64,000 bases of DNA from Deltaproteobacteria bacterium (GTDB taxonomy: Bacteria > Desulfobacterota > Desulfobacteria > Desulfobacterales > Desulfosarcinaceae), in the NCBI GenBank assembly GCA_002747175.1, contig PDTK01000032.1:1-64000 (forward strand). The letters are read 5' to 3'. The notes under the pieces are model-generated. The model did not search any database. It saw only the letters and a list, made by a program, of their open reading frames with translations, and was not told the DNA's origin. A program made the translations under genes and the position numbers. Shown piece by piece: positions 9,266 to 19,580 of this stretch; positions within the stretch are counted from its first letter, which is position 1; each line of letters begins with the position of its first letter.

Positions 9266-9374
9266 AACCAAATCACGGCCGATCGCCCGTTGGAAGTTTT
9301 GTAACGCAAAAACCAAATTGGGCTCTAAGAAAACATAGAAAACCCCATCTCGACACCGACCAAGAGGAGGAGAA

Positions 9375-10850
9375 ATGCACAGGCTTCCGGTTTGTCGCAC
9401 CTGGATCTGCACCCTGTTGTTGGCAACATTTTTATTCGCCGGCTGTGCACTCCAGGAGGTTTATCGCCATGAAACGATCAAAACCCGGCATACCGATCTG
9501 GGCATTGATCCACAGCAATCTCCGGCCTCCGGTGAAAGCGAGCCGATGGGTGTCCCGGACAGCCGCCTGGACCTGGAAAAAGTGCTAAATCTCGCCAGGT
9601 CCAACAACCCCGACATCCTCATGGCCATGGCCCGTATCCAACAGGCCCAGGCCATGCTGGAAAAATCGGCGGCCCCTTTTTATCCGCAGATCAACGTCTA
9701 TACCGAATACATGCAGGGCGACGGGCCTTCTGCCTACCTGTTCAAGGCCATCGACCAGCGCAAACTGCCGCCCGGAACGGACTTCAACGATCCGGGCTGG
9801 TTCGAAAACTTTGAGAGCGGTATCAGTGCCGCCATCAACCTATACAGCGGCGGCCGGGACAGCCTCGGCCGGGAGATGGCCAGAACCGGCCTGACGATTT
9901 CTAAACTGGATCTTGACAGCATCGAAAACCAGGTGATGGCCACGGCCATCGGTGCTTATTACGATGTTCTCGCCGCCGCCAACTTCGTCCGGGTGGCCGC
10001 CGAAGCGGTGGAGACCACCCGCTCCCAGCTACGCATCATGCGCATCCGGTTTCAATCGGGCGGGGCCCTGAAGACGGATCTGCTTTCTCTTGAAGTACGC
10101 ATGGCCGAAACCGAAGAGATTCTGGTCCAAAGCCGTAACCGGCAGCGCCTGGCCAAAGCGGCCCTGGCTGAAATCCTGGGCATGCCGCCCGAATTACCCC
10201 TGGATCTGGTGAATATCGACGAATATGCCGTTCACATCCCGGACGATCCCATTGCCGCCCGGGCCTATGCCCTAGCCCATCGCCCGGAACTGGCCAGTGC
10301 ACGCCACAAGCTGCGCCTATCGGAAATGGCTGTGGATGCGGCACGGGCTGGTTATTTTCCCCGGGTGGACTTTCAGACCCGTTATTATGCCGACGATCCC
10401 GAGATGAAATACAGCAGCGGCCGGGACAACTGGACTGCCGGCCTCTACCTGAACTGGAATATCTTCGATGGTTTCGCCACCCGCAGCGATTGTGCCAAAG
10501 CCCTGTCCCAGCTTCAGGAAACCATGGCTGCCGACCGCAAAATCGTATTGGCCGTCAAATTCGACGTAAAAAAAGCATATCTCAATCTCGATGAAGCCCG
10601 ACAGCGGCTGACAGTGGCCATGTCCAATGTGGAGACTGCCCGGGAGACCTATCACCTGGTCAAACGTCAGTACGGGGGCGGATCGGTTAACATCAGCCGC
10701 TACCTGGAGGCAGAACTGGCCTACAACCGGGCCAGGATGCGGGAAACCGCTGCCTATTTCGACCGGGAAAAAGCCCGTGCCCAGATTGCACGGGCCACCG
10801 GGTATTGGACCGGCAACCGTGAAACCGATAACAATAAAGTCCTAAAATAA
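9375..10850 (+). CDS. TolC-family outer membrane efflux lipoprotein
   Basis: Lipobox LFAGCALQE; LNLARSNNPDILMAMARIQQAQA; coiled-coil repeats; followed by adaptor and RND permease. Confidence 0.92.
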   Translation: MHRLPVCRTWICTLLLATFLFAGCALQEVYRHETIKTRHTDLGIDPQQSPASGESEPMGVPDSRLDLEKVLNLARSNNPDILMAMARIQQAQAMLEKSAAPFYPQINVYTEYMQGDGPSAYLFKAIDQRKLPPGTDFNDPGWFENFESGISAAINLYSGGRDSLGREMARTGLTISKLDLDSIENQVMATAIGAYYDVLAAANFVRVAAEAVETTRSQLRIMRIRFQSGGALKTDLLSLEVRMAETEEILVQSRNRQRLAKAALAEILGMPPELPLDLVNIDEYAVHIPDDPIAARAYALAHRPELASARHKLRLSEMAVDAARAGYFPRVDFQTRYYADDPEMKYSSGRDNWTAGLYLNWNIFDGFATRSDCAKALSQLQETMAADRKIVLAVKFDVKKAYLNLDEARQRLTVAMSNVETARETYHLVKRQYGGGSVNISRYLEAELAYNRARMRETAAYFDREKARAQIARATGYWTGNRETDNNKVLK

Positions 10851-10861
10851 AGGATAACCAA

Positions 10862-11995
10862 GTGGACAGAAAAAATCGAGCCATCCTGTGGATCGCCGCA
10901 TCCTGGCTGTTTTTGACAGGATGTGAAAAAATCGAACCCGGCGCATTTTCCGATGTCGAAAAAGCGGCCTTCAACCCCTCTCAGACGGCCAGCGCCCAGG
11001 TACGTGCCATCGACCAATGGTATGAAGCCGTGGGTACGGTGCGGCCCCGGACCGAGACACGCATCGAAGCTCGGGTGACCGGACAAGTGCTTTCCGTCAA
11101 GGTTCGTCCCGGCGACCGGGTGGCCAAAGGCACCCTGTTGGTGGCGCTGGACAGCCGTCAGACGATCTCTCGCCTGAACCAGGCCAAGCAGGCGCTGAAA
11201 ACCGCTCAGGCCGGGCGTGAACAGGCCCGCCATGCATTGGACGCGGCCCGGGCCGGATTCAAACAGGCTCGGGCCAACTATCAGCGGATTAAAACATACC
11301 ACGATTCCCAAGCCGCAACGGCCCAGGAACTGGAAGCGGCCGAGTCCACCTTCCGGCAGGCCGAGGCCGGGGTCAAACGTGCCGAAGAGGGTATCACCGC
11401 TGCCGAGGCCGGAATGCTTCAGGCCCGGGCTGTGGTCAAGGAGAGTGCCATATCCCTTGAATACAGCCGGATTCTGGCTCCCGAAGACGGGATTGTACTA
11501 AAACGTTTTGTCGAACCCGGCGACCTGGCCCTGCCCGGCAAACCCCTTGTGGCCCTGCGAACCACGGGTGCTCTGCGGCTGGAAGCCTATGTGCGTGAAG
11601 GGCTGATCGAAAAAGTGGCTCCCGGAACGGCTCTGGAAGCGGCCATCGACACCCTGGATACCATTGTTGACGCCACCGTCGAGGAGGTCATTCCCTACGC
11701 CGATCCCGACTCACGGACCTTCCTGGTCAAGGCCACCATCGGACCCCTCGAGGGCCTCTATCCCGGTATGTTCGGGAAACTTCGGGTGCCCGTGGGCAGC
11801 CGGCGCATCGTCACCATACCGGCCGCTGCCGTCCGCCGGGTGGGTCAATTGGAGCTGGTGCATGTAAAAAGCGGTGATCGCTGGCAGATACGCCATGTAA
11901 AAACCGGCGTCCGCCTTAAAGATGCCAGCATTGAAATTCTTTCCGGACTGGACGGATCGGAAGCCATTGGCTGGGGAGGCGCGGACAATGGTTGA
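10862..11995 (+). CDS. RND efflux periplasmic adaptor subunit
   Basis: 377 aa, GTG start; lipobox FLTGCEK; TRIEARVTGQVLSVKVRPGDRVAKGTLLVALD; ILAPEDGIVLKRFVEPGD. Confidence 0.93.
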   Translation: MDRKNRAILWIAASWLFLTGCEKIEPGAFSDVEKAAFNPSQTASAQVRAIDQWYEAVGTVRPRTETRIEARVTGQVLSVKVRPGDRVAKGTLLVALDSRQTISRLNQAKQALKTAQAGREQARHALDAARAGFKQARANYQRIKTYHDSQAATAQELEAAESTFRQAEAGVKRAEEGITAAEAGMLQARAVVKESAISLEYSRILAPEDGIVLKRFVEPGDLALPGKPLVALRTTGALRLEAYVREGLIEKVAPGTALEAAIDTLDTIVDATVEEVIPYADPDSRTFLVKATIGPLEGLYPGMFGKLRVPVGSRRIVTIPAAAVRRVGQLELVHVKSGDRWQIRHVKTGVRLKDASIEILSGLDGSEAIGWGGADNG

Positions 11996-14900
11996 TCACA
12001 CCGACACCGCCGCCCAGACCGATGCCCCCCGCGGCTTCATTGCGGCCGTCGTCCATCGTTTCCTCACCTCTCAATTGTCCGTTATCCTGATTATCCTTTC
12101 CCTGTGTCTGGGCGTGGCCGCCATTATGGTCACCCCCCGGGAGGAAGACCCGCAGATCGTCGTCCCCCTGGCCGATATTTATGTCAGTGCACCCGGAGCC
12201 AGTGCGGCAGAGGTGGAGCAGTTGGTGGCCACCCCCCTGGAGCGCCTGCTCTGGCAAATTGACGGCGTGGAATACGTCTACTCCATGTCCAGCCGGGACA
12301 TGGCCGTTGTTACGGTCCGGTTCCATGTCGGGGAAGAACGCGAGAATTCCATCCTGAAGATCCACAACCGCATCACCATGCACCAGGATGCCGCACCGTC
12401 CATCGTTAAGGGCTGGGTGGTCAAACCCGTGGAGATTGATGATGTACCCGTTGTCAACCTGACCCTTTTCTCTGACCGCTACGATGATCACGCCCTTCGC
12501 CGGGTGGGTGAGGAAGTGCTGGCCCGCCTGTCGGCTGTCAAGGATATCTCGCGCACCCAAATCGTCGGCGGCCGCAGCCGGGAAGTGCGGGTGGAATTAT
12601 TGCCGGAACGTCTGTTCGGTCTGGGCATCTCCCTGCCCGAGGTGCAAAAGGCCCTGATGGACGCCGACGCTTCGGTCACGGCCGGCGCATTCTCCCGGAC
12701 GAACCGCAGCCTTACCGTAACGGCCAATGCCTTTTTGACATCGGCGGGCGAAGTGGGAGACCTGGTGGTGGGCGTCCATCAGGGCCGCCCGGTATATTTG
12801 AGGGATATCGCCGCCATCACGGATGGTCCGGCCGAGGCCGATAACTATTCGCGTATCGGCTATTCCCATTATTTCAGAGATCGGAACCATTTGACCGAAT
12901 CCCCCCTGGACTATCCGGCGGTTACCCTGGCCCTGGCCAAGAAAAAAGGCACAAACGCCGTGGCCGTGGCAAACAACATCCTCGCCGAGCTGGAAGTCCT
13001 CAAAAAGGAGATCATTCCCGATCATGTGCGGGTCGAGGTTACCCGCAACACCGGTGCAACAGCCCAGCAAAAGGTCAATGAACTGCTGGCATCACTGGCC
13101 TTTGCCATCGTCAGTGTGGTCATTTTGCTGGCTTTTTCCCTTGGCTGGCGCGAAGCTCTGGTAGTGGCCCTGGCCGTACCCATTAGCTTTTCCCTGGCGT
13201 TGTTCGTGAATTTTCTGTTCGGTTACACCATCAACCGGGTGACCCTTTTCGCTCTGATTCTCTCATTGGGTTTGGTGGTGGATGACCCCATCACCAATGT
13301 GGACAACATCCAGCGCCACATGTTTTCCGGCAAGCGGGGCGCCATCGGCAACGTACTCTTTGCCGTCAACGAGGTCCTGCCACCGGTGATCATGTCCACC
13401 ATCGCCATCATCCTATCCTTTACCCCCCTGTTTTTCATCACCGGCATGATGGGTCCCTATATGGGCCCCATGGCGTCCAACGTGCCCATGACGGTGATTT
13501 TTTCCACCGTGTGCGCATTGACCATCGTGCCCTGGATGACCTATTTACTGCTGAAAAACCATCCGGCTGCCGGCCGCGGGGAGAATACCGATCTGCATTC
13601 AGCCACGAACAGCCGCATTCACCGGATATACCGGGCCGTGGTGGCTCCTTTTCTGGCTTCGCGTGCCCGCCGCCTGGGACTGCTGGCGGCCATCTTGGTA
13701 TTACTGGTCATTCCCCTGGGACTGGTCGTTTTCCGTCAGGTGCCCCTGAAAATGTTGCCCTTCGACAACAAAAACGAATTTCAGATCGTGGTGGATATGC
13801 CCGAAGGAACCAGCCTGGAAGCCACGGATGCGGTGGTAAGGCAATTCGAAACCTATCTGCGCACCGTACCCGAGATGATCCATTATGTCACTTACACGGG
13901 CGTGGCATCGCCCATCGACTTCAACGGATTGGTGCGCCACTACTATCTCAGGAAAGGCCCCCACCTGGCCGACATCCGGGTCATCCTGGCGGACAAGGGC
14001 CTTCGCAAACAGCAAAGCCACGCCATCGTACTGAGACTGAGAAAGGACCTGGAGAAAATCGCGGCCCAGAACGGAGCTGACATCAAACTGGTGGAGACAC
14101 CTCCCGGCCCACCGGTGCTTTCCACCCTGGTGGCCGAAATTTACGGTGAAAAAGACGTATCCCACGCCCAGCTCATTGCCGGTGCGGACCACGTCAGGTC
14201 CATCATGGCCGCAGAGCCATTTGTCACCGACATCGACGACTCCACGGAAACCGACCGCCAGCGAATCGATTTTTGGATAAATAAAGAGAAAGCCGCCTTG
14301 CACGGCGTTTCGACCCGGCAGATCATCAGCACCCTGCGCATTGCCCTGTCCGGCGATACCCCGGCAGCGGTACACCTGCCCGATGAGCGACAGTCGCTGA
14401 TGGTGAGAATCATCCTGCCCCGCCAGAAACGTTCCGGTGAAACGCGGTTGAGCCAGATTCCGGTGAAAAGCGACACCGGTGCAATGGTTCCTCTTGCCGA
14501 ACTGGTCAAACCAATACACACAAACCAGGAACAGCCCATTTACCATAAAAATTTGGAACGCGTGGTCTTCGTCACCGGCGAAATGGCCGGACGGGCGCCC
14601 GGTGAGGCGGTATTGGACATGATGAAACGGCTGCGCTCCGATCCCATGCCTGCCGGCACTCGCGTCCAATGGGCCGGCGAGGGCGAATGGAAGATCACCT
14701 TGCGGGTGTTCCGCGACATGGGCATCGCTTTTGCCGCAGCCCTGACCGGCATCTATATCCTTCTGATTGTGCAGACCGGGTCCTTTTTCATGCCCCTTTT
14801 GATCATGATGGCCATCCCCTTGACCCTCATTGGCGCCATGCCCGGGTTCTGGCTGCTCAACCTGATTACCGGAAAAACGGTCGGGGAATTTGCCGATCCG

Positions 14901-15230
14901 GTTTTCTTTACCGCCACGGGGATGATCGGCATGATCGCCCTGGGCGGTATTGTCATCCGCAATGCCATCGTACTCATTGAATTCATCCAGGAAGCCCTTG
15001 ATCGGGGTACGCCCTTTGACGAGGCCATTCTCCAAAGTGGGGCTATCCGCATGCGGCCGATCCTGCTCACGGCGGCCACGACGGCGCTGGGAGCTTGGCC
15101 GATCACCTTGGATCCTATTTTTTCCGGCTTGGCCTGGACCCTGATTTTCGGTCTGCTGGCATCCACGGTGTTTACCCTGGTGGTGATTCCAGTGACCTAT
15201 TATGCATTGTATCGTAGAAAGCACTCATGA
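11988..15230 (+). CDS. RND efflux transporter permease
   Basis: ~1080 aa; two RND repeats; GLVVDDPITNVDNIQRH in TM4; ATG at 11988 overlaps upstream stop. Confidence 0.94.
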   Translation: MVDHTDTAAQTDAPRGFIAAVVHRFLTSQLSVILIILSLCLGVAAIMVTPREEDPQIVVPLADIYVSAPGASAAEVEQLVATPLERLLWQIDGVEYVYSMSSRDMAVVTVRFHVGEERENSILKIHNRITMHQDAAPSIVKGWVVKPVEIDDVPVVNLTLFSDRYDDHALRRVGEEVLARLSAVKDISRTQIVGGRSREVRVELLPERLFGLGISLPEVQKALMDADASVTAGAFSRTNRSLTVTANAFLTSAGEVGDLVVGVHQGRPVYLRDIAAITDGPAEADNYSRIGYSHYFRDRNHLTESPLDYPAVTLALAKKKGTNAVAVANNILAELEVLKKEIIPDHVRVEVTRNTGATAQQKVNELLASLAFAIVSVVILLAFSLGWREALVVALAVPISFSLALFVNFLFGYTINRVTLFALILSLGLVVDDPITNVDNIQRHMFSGKRGAIGNVLFAVNEVLPPVIMSTIAIILSFTPLFFITGMMGPYMGPMASNVPMTVIFSTVCALTIVPWMTYLLLKNHPAAGRGENTDLHSATNSRIHRIYRAVVAPFLASRARRLGLLAAILVLLVIPLGLVVFRQVPLKMLPFDNKNEFQIVVDMPEGTSLEATDAVVRQFETYLRTVPEMIHYVTYTGVASPIDFNGLVRHYYLRKGPHLADIRVILADKGLRKQQSHAIVLRLRKDLEKIAAQNGADIKLVETPPGPPVLSTLVAEIYGEKDVSHAQLIAGADHVRSIMAAEPFVTDIDDSTETDRQRIDFWINKEKAALHGVSTRQIISTLRIALSGDTPAAVHLPDERQSLMVRIILPRQKRSGETRLSQIPVKSDTGAMVPLAELVKPIHTNQEQPIYHKNLERVVFVTGEMAGRAPGEAVLDMMKRLRSDPMPAGTRVQWAGEGEWKITLRVFRDMGIAFAAALTGIYILLIVQTGSFFMPLLIMMAIPLTLIGAMPGFWLLNLITGKTVGEFADPVFFTATGMIGMIALGGIVIRNAIVLIEFIQEALDRGTPFDEAILQSGAIRMRPILLTAATTALGAWPITLDPIFSGLAWTLIFGLLASTVFTLVVIPVTYYALYRRKHS

Positions 15231-15249
15231 GACTGTGGGGCCGCATTTT

Positions 15250-17568
15250 TTAAACCAGGTTCTTGGTCGCCAGGTAAAGTGCCGGGCTGGTGCAGACCTC
15301 GTAATATTTACGTTGTGTCAGATGAAGGGGGGTCAGATTCTCGGGATCAACCGCCGGTATGTCCGCTTCACGAACAACCAGGCGTTGGTATCGACCGGAT
15401 TTGGTCGGGAATTTACCGGTATACAGGCGTACGTTTTTCACACCGAGATCCGGGATATCACCCCGGAAGCATTTCAAATCGATTTCTTGGGACAGTTTAT
15501 GGAATCCGACCTCGTTCAGTTCGATGCCGTTGATATTGTACCGCATGAACAAGTCATCCGCCGTTTTTTGCATTTCTTCGTCCGAGGTGCCCTGAAAGAC
15601 GAACAGATTGAAGGGACTGGTATTGTTACGGATGAGACGACGCACCATTTTATGGCACCCCGATAGACGGTCGGCGCGATTGATGGCCGGTGAAATCATG
15701 ATGCGGTTGTCACCGTCAAAAAGGAAGGTCGGCGCGTCTGCCCGGTGACAGATACCGATTCCCAGTTCCAATACGGGCAGCTGGTATTCCTTACTTTTTT
15801 TATTGTAACGGTTGATGATCATCAACATATTGATCGCCATCCCGCAAGCCCGGGAGACGCTGTACCAACCGCTAGGCGTCTCCTCACGTTCGAGAATGGA
15901 AAGAATGATGGCATCGCCTTCGATGAACACCTTCTGGGCATCGTATTCGGACAAAATCTCCGTGATCGGATCGAAAAAGTTAAGGCTGAAATAGGACGCC
16001 GGGTTGAGCCCGCGTTCGTTCATCTGGTAGGTAATATCCGTCGAGCCACGCAGATCGGCTTTGATGATGCTGTGGTTCAGAATCGGCTTTTCACCCATTT
16101 CCTGCTCATGGGGCAGGAGGAATTCATAAAGGGTGTGATTGGCTTTGGACAGGGCCAGAATCTTTTTGTCGGTGACCAGGTTGATACGCTCGGCCGCGTC
16201 CCGGTAAATGTTGAAGCAGCACGAATCGCGATGATAACGGCAAAAGGCCTTTAAAAAACGGACCAGATAGGTTTTTTTCCGGCGTTTGCCCATCCTTTCC
16301 ATCTGGACCACTTTCCGGTTGAGCGGCCACATGCGGAAGGTTTTACCGTATAGTTTTTTCAGGCGTTTAAGCCGGTTGCGGACCAGCTTCCGGCTTTTGG
16401 GGTTGATCAGGTATTGTAAGATCTGTTGAGGTACCAGGGGGGGGCAATATTCACGATAGAGCGGCTGCATTTCGTAGGCGGCCGCGATCCGCTCCATCAG
16501 GCCGGTTCGGGAAAACTGCCGGTAAAAATACCCCAGCAGCAGTTTCTGGTGCTTCATCCGGATACGCTGGACCTGCAGGGACGTTTTGTCGGCTTTGTCA
16601 CGCTTGATGGCCTGGTATTGTTTCCTGGCCAGTTTTCGGTTCAACAACAAATCGATGTTCTCCGGTCGCTTGATCCACTGATCCAGGCGTTGCAGTTTGA
16701 ACTTTTTGGCCTCATCATCACCCGGCAGCTCTGCGGCATCCAATTCACGACGTCGGCGGTCAAGTGTCCAGCTGATGGAAGCCGTATCTTCCATCTCCAG
16801 AAAACCGAAAATGTTTCGAAGCAGGCTGAGCACCATATCATAGCGGTCGGGATCTTCGACACGCCGGCCCAGACACAGATCGTATTCTTCGATCATGAAG
16901 TAATCGTTGAACGGGTTGTCCATGTGGATAATCGGATTGGTGAGCAGATCGAAGAGGAAGGGCAAGTCCTGCCCGAAAACGGCCTCGCGCATTTCACGAA
17001 TATCGGTTTGACGGATTTCCCGAAAATAACCGCAAAGTTCCAGCCCTACTTTCTGCTGGACCGTTTCACGGTTCTGGAGAACATGGGCCAGGTTTTCTTT
17101 GAGTTTCAGGGCCTCTTTGTGGTCGTCATGGCGGGCAAGGTCCGATCGACGGATGGCTGTTTTGCAATGGCCGATCAGGATCTCGTATTGTTTGCGGATT
17201 TCATTGTGGACCAGGCTCAAAATGCCGATCTGGGCAAGGAAATCGACCTGAATTTCTTTTGCGGTACGGGCTTTGTTGACCGCGTCGCTCATGATTTGGC
17301 TGTACAGTTGCCGGTAGTTGGCCTGTTCCCTGGCCAGGAGCTTCAGCTGCTTTTTTTCCGAGCTGGTCCAGATACCGGTTTCCCGCTCAATCAAAAGGGC
17401 CGCCAGTTTGGCCGTGGCGTTACAGAACGTCGGACTCAGCCGGACGTCGCGACGGATGTTGTCTACTCCCAGAACCAGCCGGTCCATGGAAAAATCGGTG
17501 GAATAAGATTCCATGGGGAATGCGTTGAGGCCGGGCATTCTGGGTTGGTATTTGAAAAAATCAAGCAT
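15250..17568 (-). CDS. large helical protein with divergent class III nucleotidyl cyclase-like C-terminal domain
   Basis: 772 aa; IIKADLRGSTDI, VFIEGDAIILSI and ISPAINRADRLSG match the Asp, Asp and Asn-xxx-Arg catalytic positions of class III cyclases. Confidence 0.65.
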   Translation of the reverse strand: MLDFFKYQPRMPGLNAFPMESYSTDFSMDRLVLGVDNIRRDVRLSPTFCNATAKLAALLIERETGIWTSSEKKQLKLLAREQANYRQLYSQIMSDAVNKARTAKEIQVDFLAQIGILSLVHNEIRKQYEILIGHCKTAIRRSDLARHDDHKEALKLKENLAHVLQNRETVQQKVGLELCGYFREIRQTDIREMREAVFGQDLPFLFDLLTNPIIHMDNPFNDYFMIEEYDLCLGRRVEDPDRYDMVLSLLRNIFGFLEMEDTASISWTLDRRRRELDAAELPGDDEAKKFKLQRLDQWIKRPENIDLLLNRKLARKQYQAIKRDKADKTSLQVQRIRMKHQKLLLGYFYRQFSRTGLMERIAAAYEMQPLYREYCPPLVPQQILQYLINPKSRKLVRNRLKRLKKLYGKTFRMWPLNRKVVQMERMGKRRKKTYLVRFLKAFCRYHRDSCCFNIYRDAAERINLVTDKKILALSKANHTLYEFLLPHEQEMGEKPILNHSIIKADLRGSTDITYQMNERGLNPASYFSLNFFDPITEILSEYDAQKVFIEGDAIILSILEREETPSGWYSVSRACGMAINMLMIINRYNKKSKEYQLPVLELGIGICHRADAPTFLFDGDNRIMISPAINRADRLSGCHKMVRRLIRNNTSPFNLFVFQGTSDEEMQKTADDLFMRYNINGIELNEVGFHKLSQEIDLKCFRGDIPDLGVKNVRLYTGKFPTKSGRYQRLVVREADIPAVDPENLTPLHLTQRKYYEVCTSPALYLATKNLV

Positions 17569-17749
17569 CCTTTACGTCATCCATCCGCTGTTAGGACATG
17601 GCGGTATCGGGTATCAACCCTTTGTTACCCTTACCATTTGACTTCGGCGGTGTCCATAGAATTAACCTCTTGCGGGACCTGTCAAAAACACCGGCAGGTC
17701 TGGACAAGACCTGCCCCAAACGATAAGATGAATATCAGTTCCTTGCGAG

Positions 17750-17790
17750 AGTGTGTTCTTCCAGAAATTGGCCATTTCCGGATGGGCACT
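17750..17790. repeat. repeat family B, copy B3 (one arm shortened)
   Basis: agtgtgttcttccagaaattggccatttccggatgggcact. Confidence 0.7.
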
Positions 17791-17842
17791 ATTTATGGGT
17801 GATACGAAAAAAGCGTTCTGTCGATAATATCAGGGTATTAGT

Positions 17843-19177
17843 ATGCAAACAATCCGCATCGAAAATGCGTTAACGGTCAATGAAGGCCAATCCAAATACC
17901 AGGACCTCCTGATACGTCATGGTCGTATCGAGGCATTGGGAACGGCGTTATCATGCAGCCCTGTGGACCGGGTCATCGATGCCCGGGGCTGCGCACTTCT
18001 TCCCGGCATGATCGATGATCAGGTGCATTTTCGGGAACCGGGCCTGACCCACAAGGGTGACATCGCTTCGGAATCCCGAGCCGCGGTGGCCGGCGGTATT
18101 ACCAGTTTCATGGAGATGCCCAATACCGTGCCCACCACCACCTCTCTTTCTACCCTTGAAGACAAGTACCGGATGGCGAAACATCGCGCCTTCGCCAACT
18201 TCGGCTTCTATCTGGGCGGGGCCAATGACAATATCGAGGCCATCAAAAGCCTGGACCCGAAAAAGGCCTGCGGCGTCAAGGTCTTCATGGGAGCATCCAC
18301 CGGCAACATGCTGGTGGACGATCCCATCGCGCTGGAGCAGATATTTACCCACAGCCCGGTTATTGTCGCCACACATTGCGAACACAGCCCAACGATAAGT
18401 GAAAACACCGAGCGGTTCCTGTCTCTTCATGGAGAGGATATTCCCATGAATCTTCATCCGGCCATTCGCAGTGCGTCGGCCTGCTATCGCTCAACGGCCC
18501 TGGCCGTTGAACTGGCCCAAAGATGCAATACCCGCCTGCATGTGCTCCACCTGAGTACGGCCAAAGAGCTGGAGCTGTTTTCCACAAAACCGCTGGATGA
18601 GAAACGCATCACCGCCGAAGCCTGTGTACATCACCTCTTTTTCTCGGAAAACGATTATGGGGAGAAGGGCAGTTTGATCAAATGCAACCCGGCCATTAAA
18701 ACAGAAAAAGACCGCAAGCAACTATTGAAGGCACTGCAATCGGGAAAAATTGACGTGGTCGGTACGGATCATGCGCCGCATACGCTGGCGGAAAAGCAGC
18801 AACCTTACATGAAGGCGCCTTCCGGCCTCCCCCTGGTTCAGCACGCGCTGGTGAGCTTGCTGGAACATGTTCACGACGGGACGCTGACCCTGGAGCAGAT
18901 CGTGGAGAAGACGGCTCATGCGCCTGCCCGACTATTCGAGGTCAAGGAACGGGGCTACCTCCGGGAGGGATACTGGGCGGATCTGGTGTTGGTCAATCTG
19001 CAAAAGACCAAGGATGTCGATCAACAGCCAGTTCTTTATCACTGTGGGTGGACCCCTTTTGCCGGATACCGTTTTCGCTCCGAGGTTGCTGCGACCATTG
19101 TATGCGGCCATCCGGCCTACCTGGACGGGCGGGTCGATCCGATGCCGGCGGGAATTCGACTGGAATTTGATCGTTGA
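17843..19177 (+). CDS. pyrC: dihydroorotase
   Basis: LLPGMIDDQVHFREPGLTHKGDI; EACVHHLFFSENDY; VVGTDHAPHTLAEK. Confidence 0.95.
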   Translation: MQTIRIENALTVNEGQSKYQDLLIRHGRIEALGTALSCSPVDRVIDARGCALLPGMIDDQVHFREPGLTHKGDIASESRAAVAGGITSFMEMPNTVPTTTSLSTLEDKYRMAKHRAFANFGFYLGGANDNIEAIKSLDPKKACGVKVFMGASTGNMLVDDPIALEQIFTHSPVIVATHCEHSPTISENTERFLSLHGEDIPMNLHPAIRSASACYRSTALAVELAQRCNTRLHVLHLSTAKELELFSTKPLDEKRITAEACVHHLFFSENDYGEKGSLIKCNPAIKTEKDRKQLLKALQSGKIDVVGTDHAPHTLAEKQQPYMKAPSGLPLVQHALVSLLEHVHDGTLTLEQIVEKTAHAPARLFEVKERGYLREGYWADLVLVNLQKTKDVDQQPVLYHCGWTPFAGYRFRSEVAATIVCGHPAYLDGRVDPMPAGIRLEFDR

Positions 19178-19183
19178 AGGAAA

Positions 19184-19338
19184 GTAAGCGTTCACGGGGC
19201 AGACGCATCTGCTTTGTTACCGGGCAGTTGGAGTATGCCCCATACGTCTGCGTGCCCGAAGCCGTGCATCTATGGCGCCCTGCAAACGCTTACCGGCTGT
19301 GCTTTACAGGTACTGGCTGCTTCTACCCCGTGAACAGG
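19184..19338. repeat. repeat family A (~155 bp), copy A1
   Basis: gtaagcgttcacggggcaga...aaacgcttaccggctgtgctttacaggta...ctaccccgtgaacagg. Confidence 0.92.
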
Positions 19339-19396
19339 TACCTGACGGGTTCGGATATAAGGGTTGTTTAAGCGGACCGTTTCGAATATGCTGATC

Positions 19397-19528
19397 GTAA
19401 GCGTTCACGGGGCAGACGCATCTGCTTTGTTACCGGGCAGTTGGAGTATGCCCCATGCGTCTGCGTGCCCGAAGCCGTGCATCTACGGCGCCCTGCAAAC
19501 GCTTACCGGCTGTGCTTTACAGGTATTG
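19397..19528. repeat. repeat family A, copy A2 (truncated at right end)
   Basis: Three substitutions relative to A1 over ~130 bp; direct orientation, 213 bp downstream. Confidence 0.92.
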
Positions 19529-19580
19529 CTGATCAGCGCGTAAATTATCAGATATTCTTTCTTGCGCTGTCGGTTCATTC

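Noticed and set aside
13701-15224. 507-aa minus-strand ORF
   Set aside because: Antisense to the RND permease; low-complexity His/Gly/Gln-rich translation typical of a mirror frame.
16426-17802. 458-aa plus-strand ORF
   Set aside because: Antisense to the cyclase-like gene; no recognisable motif, whereas the minus frame has cyclase-like motifs.
19184-19528. Possible CRISPR array or integron attC sites from the family A direct repeats
   Set aside because: Only two tandem copies, ~213 bp apart, repeats far longer than CRISPR repeats, no cas genes, no integrase and no clear attC core sites.
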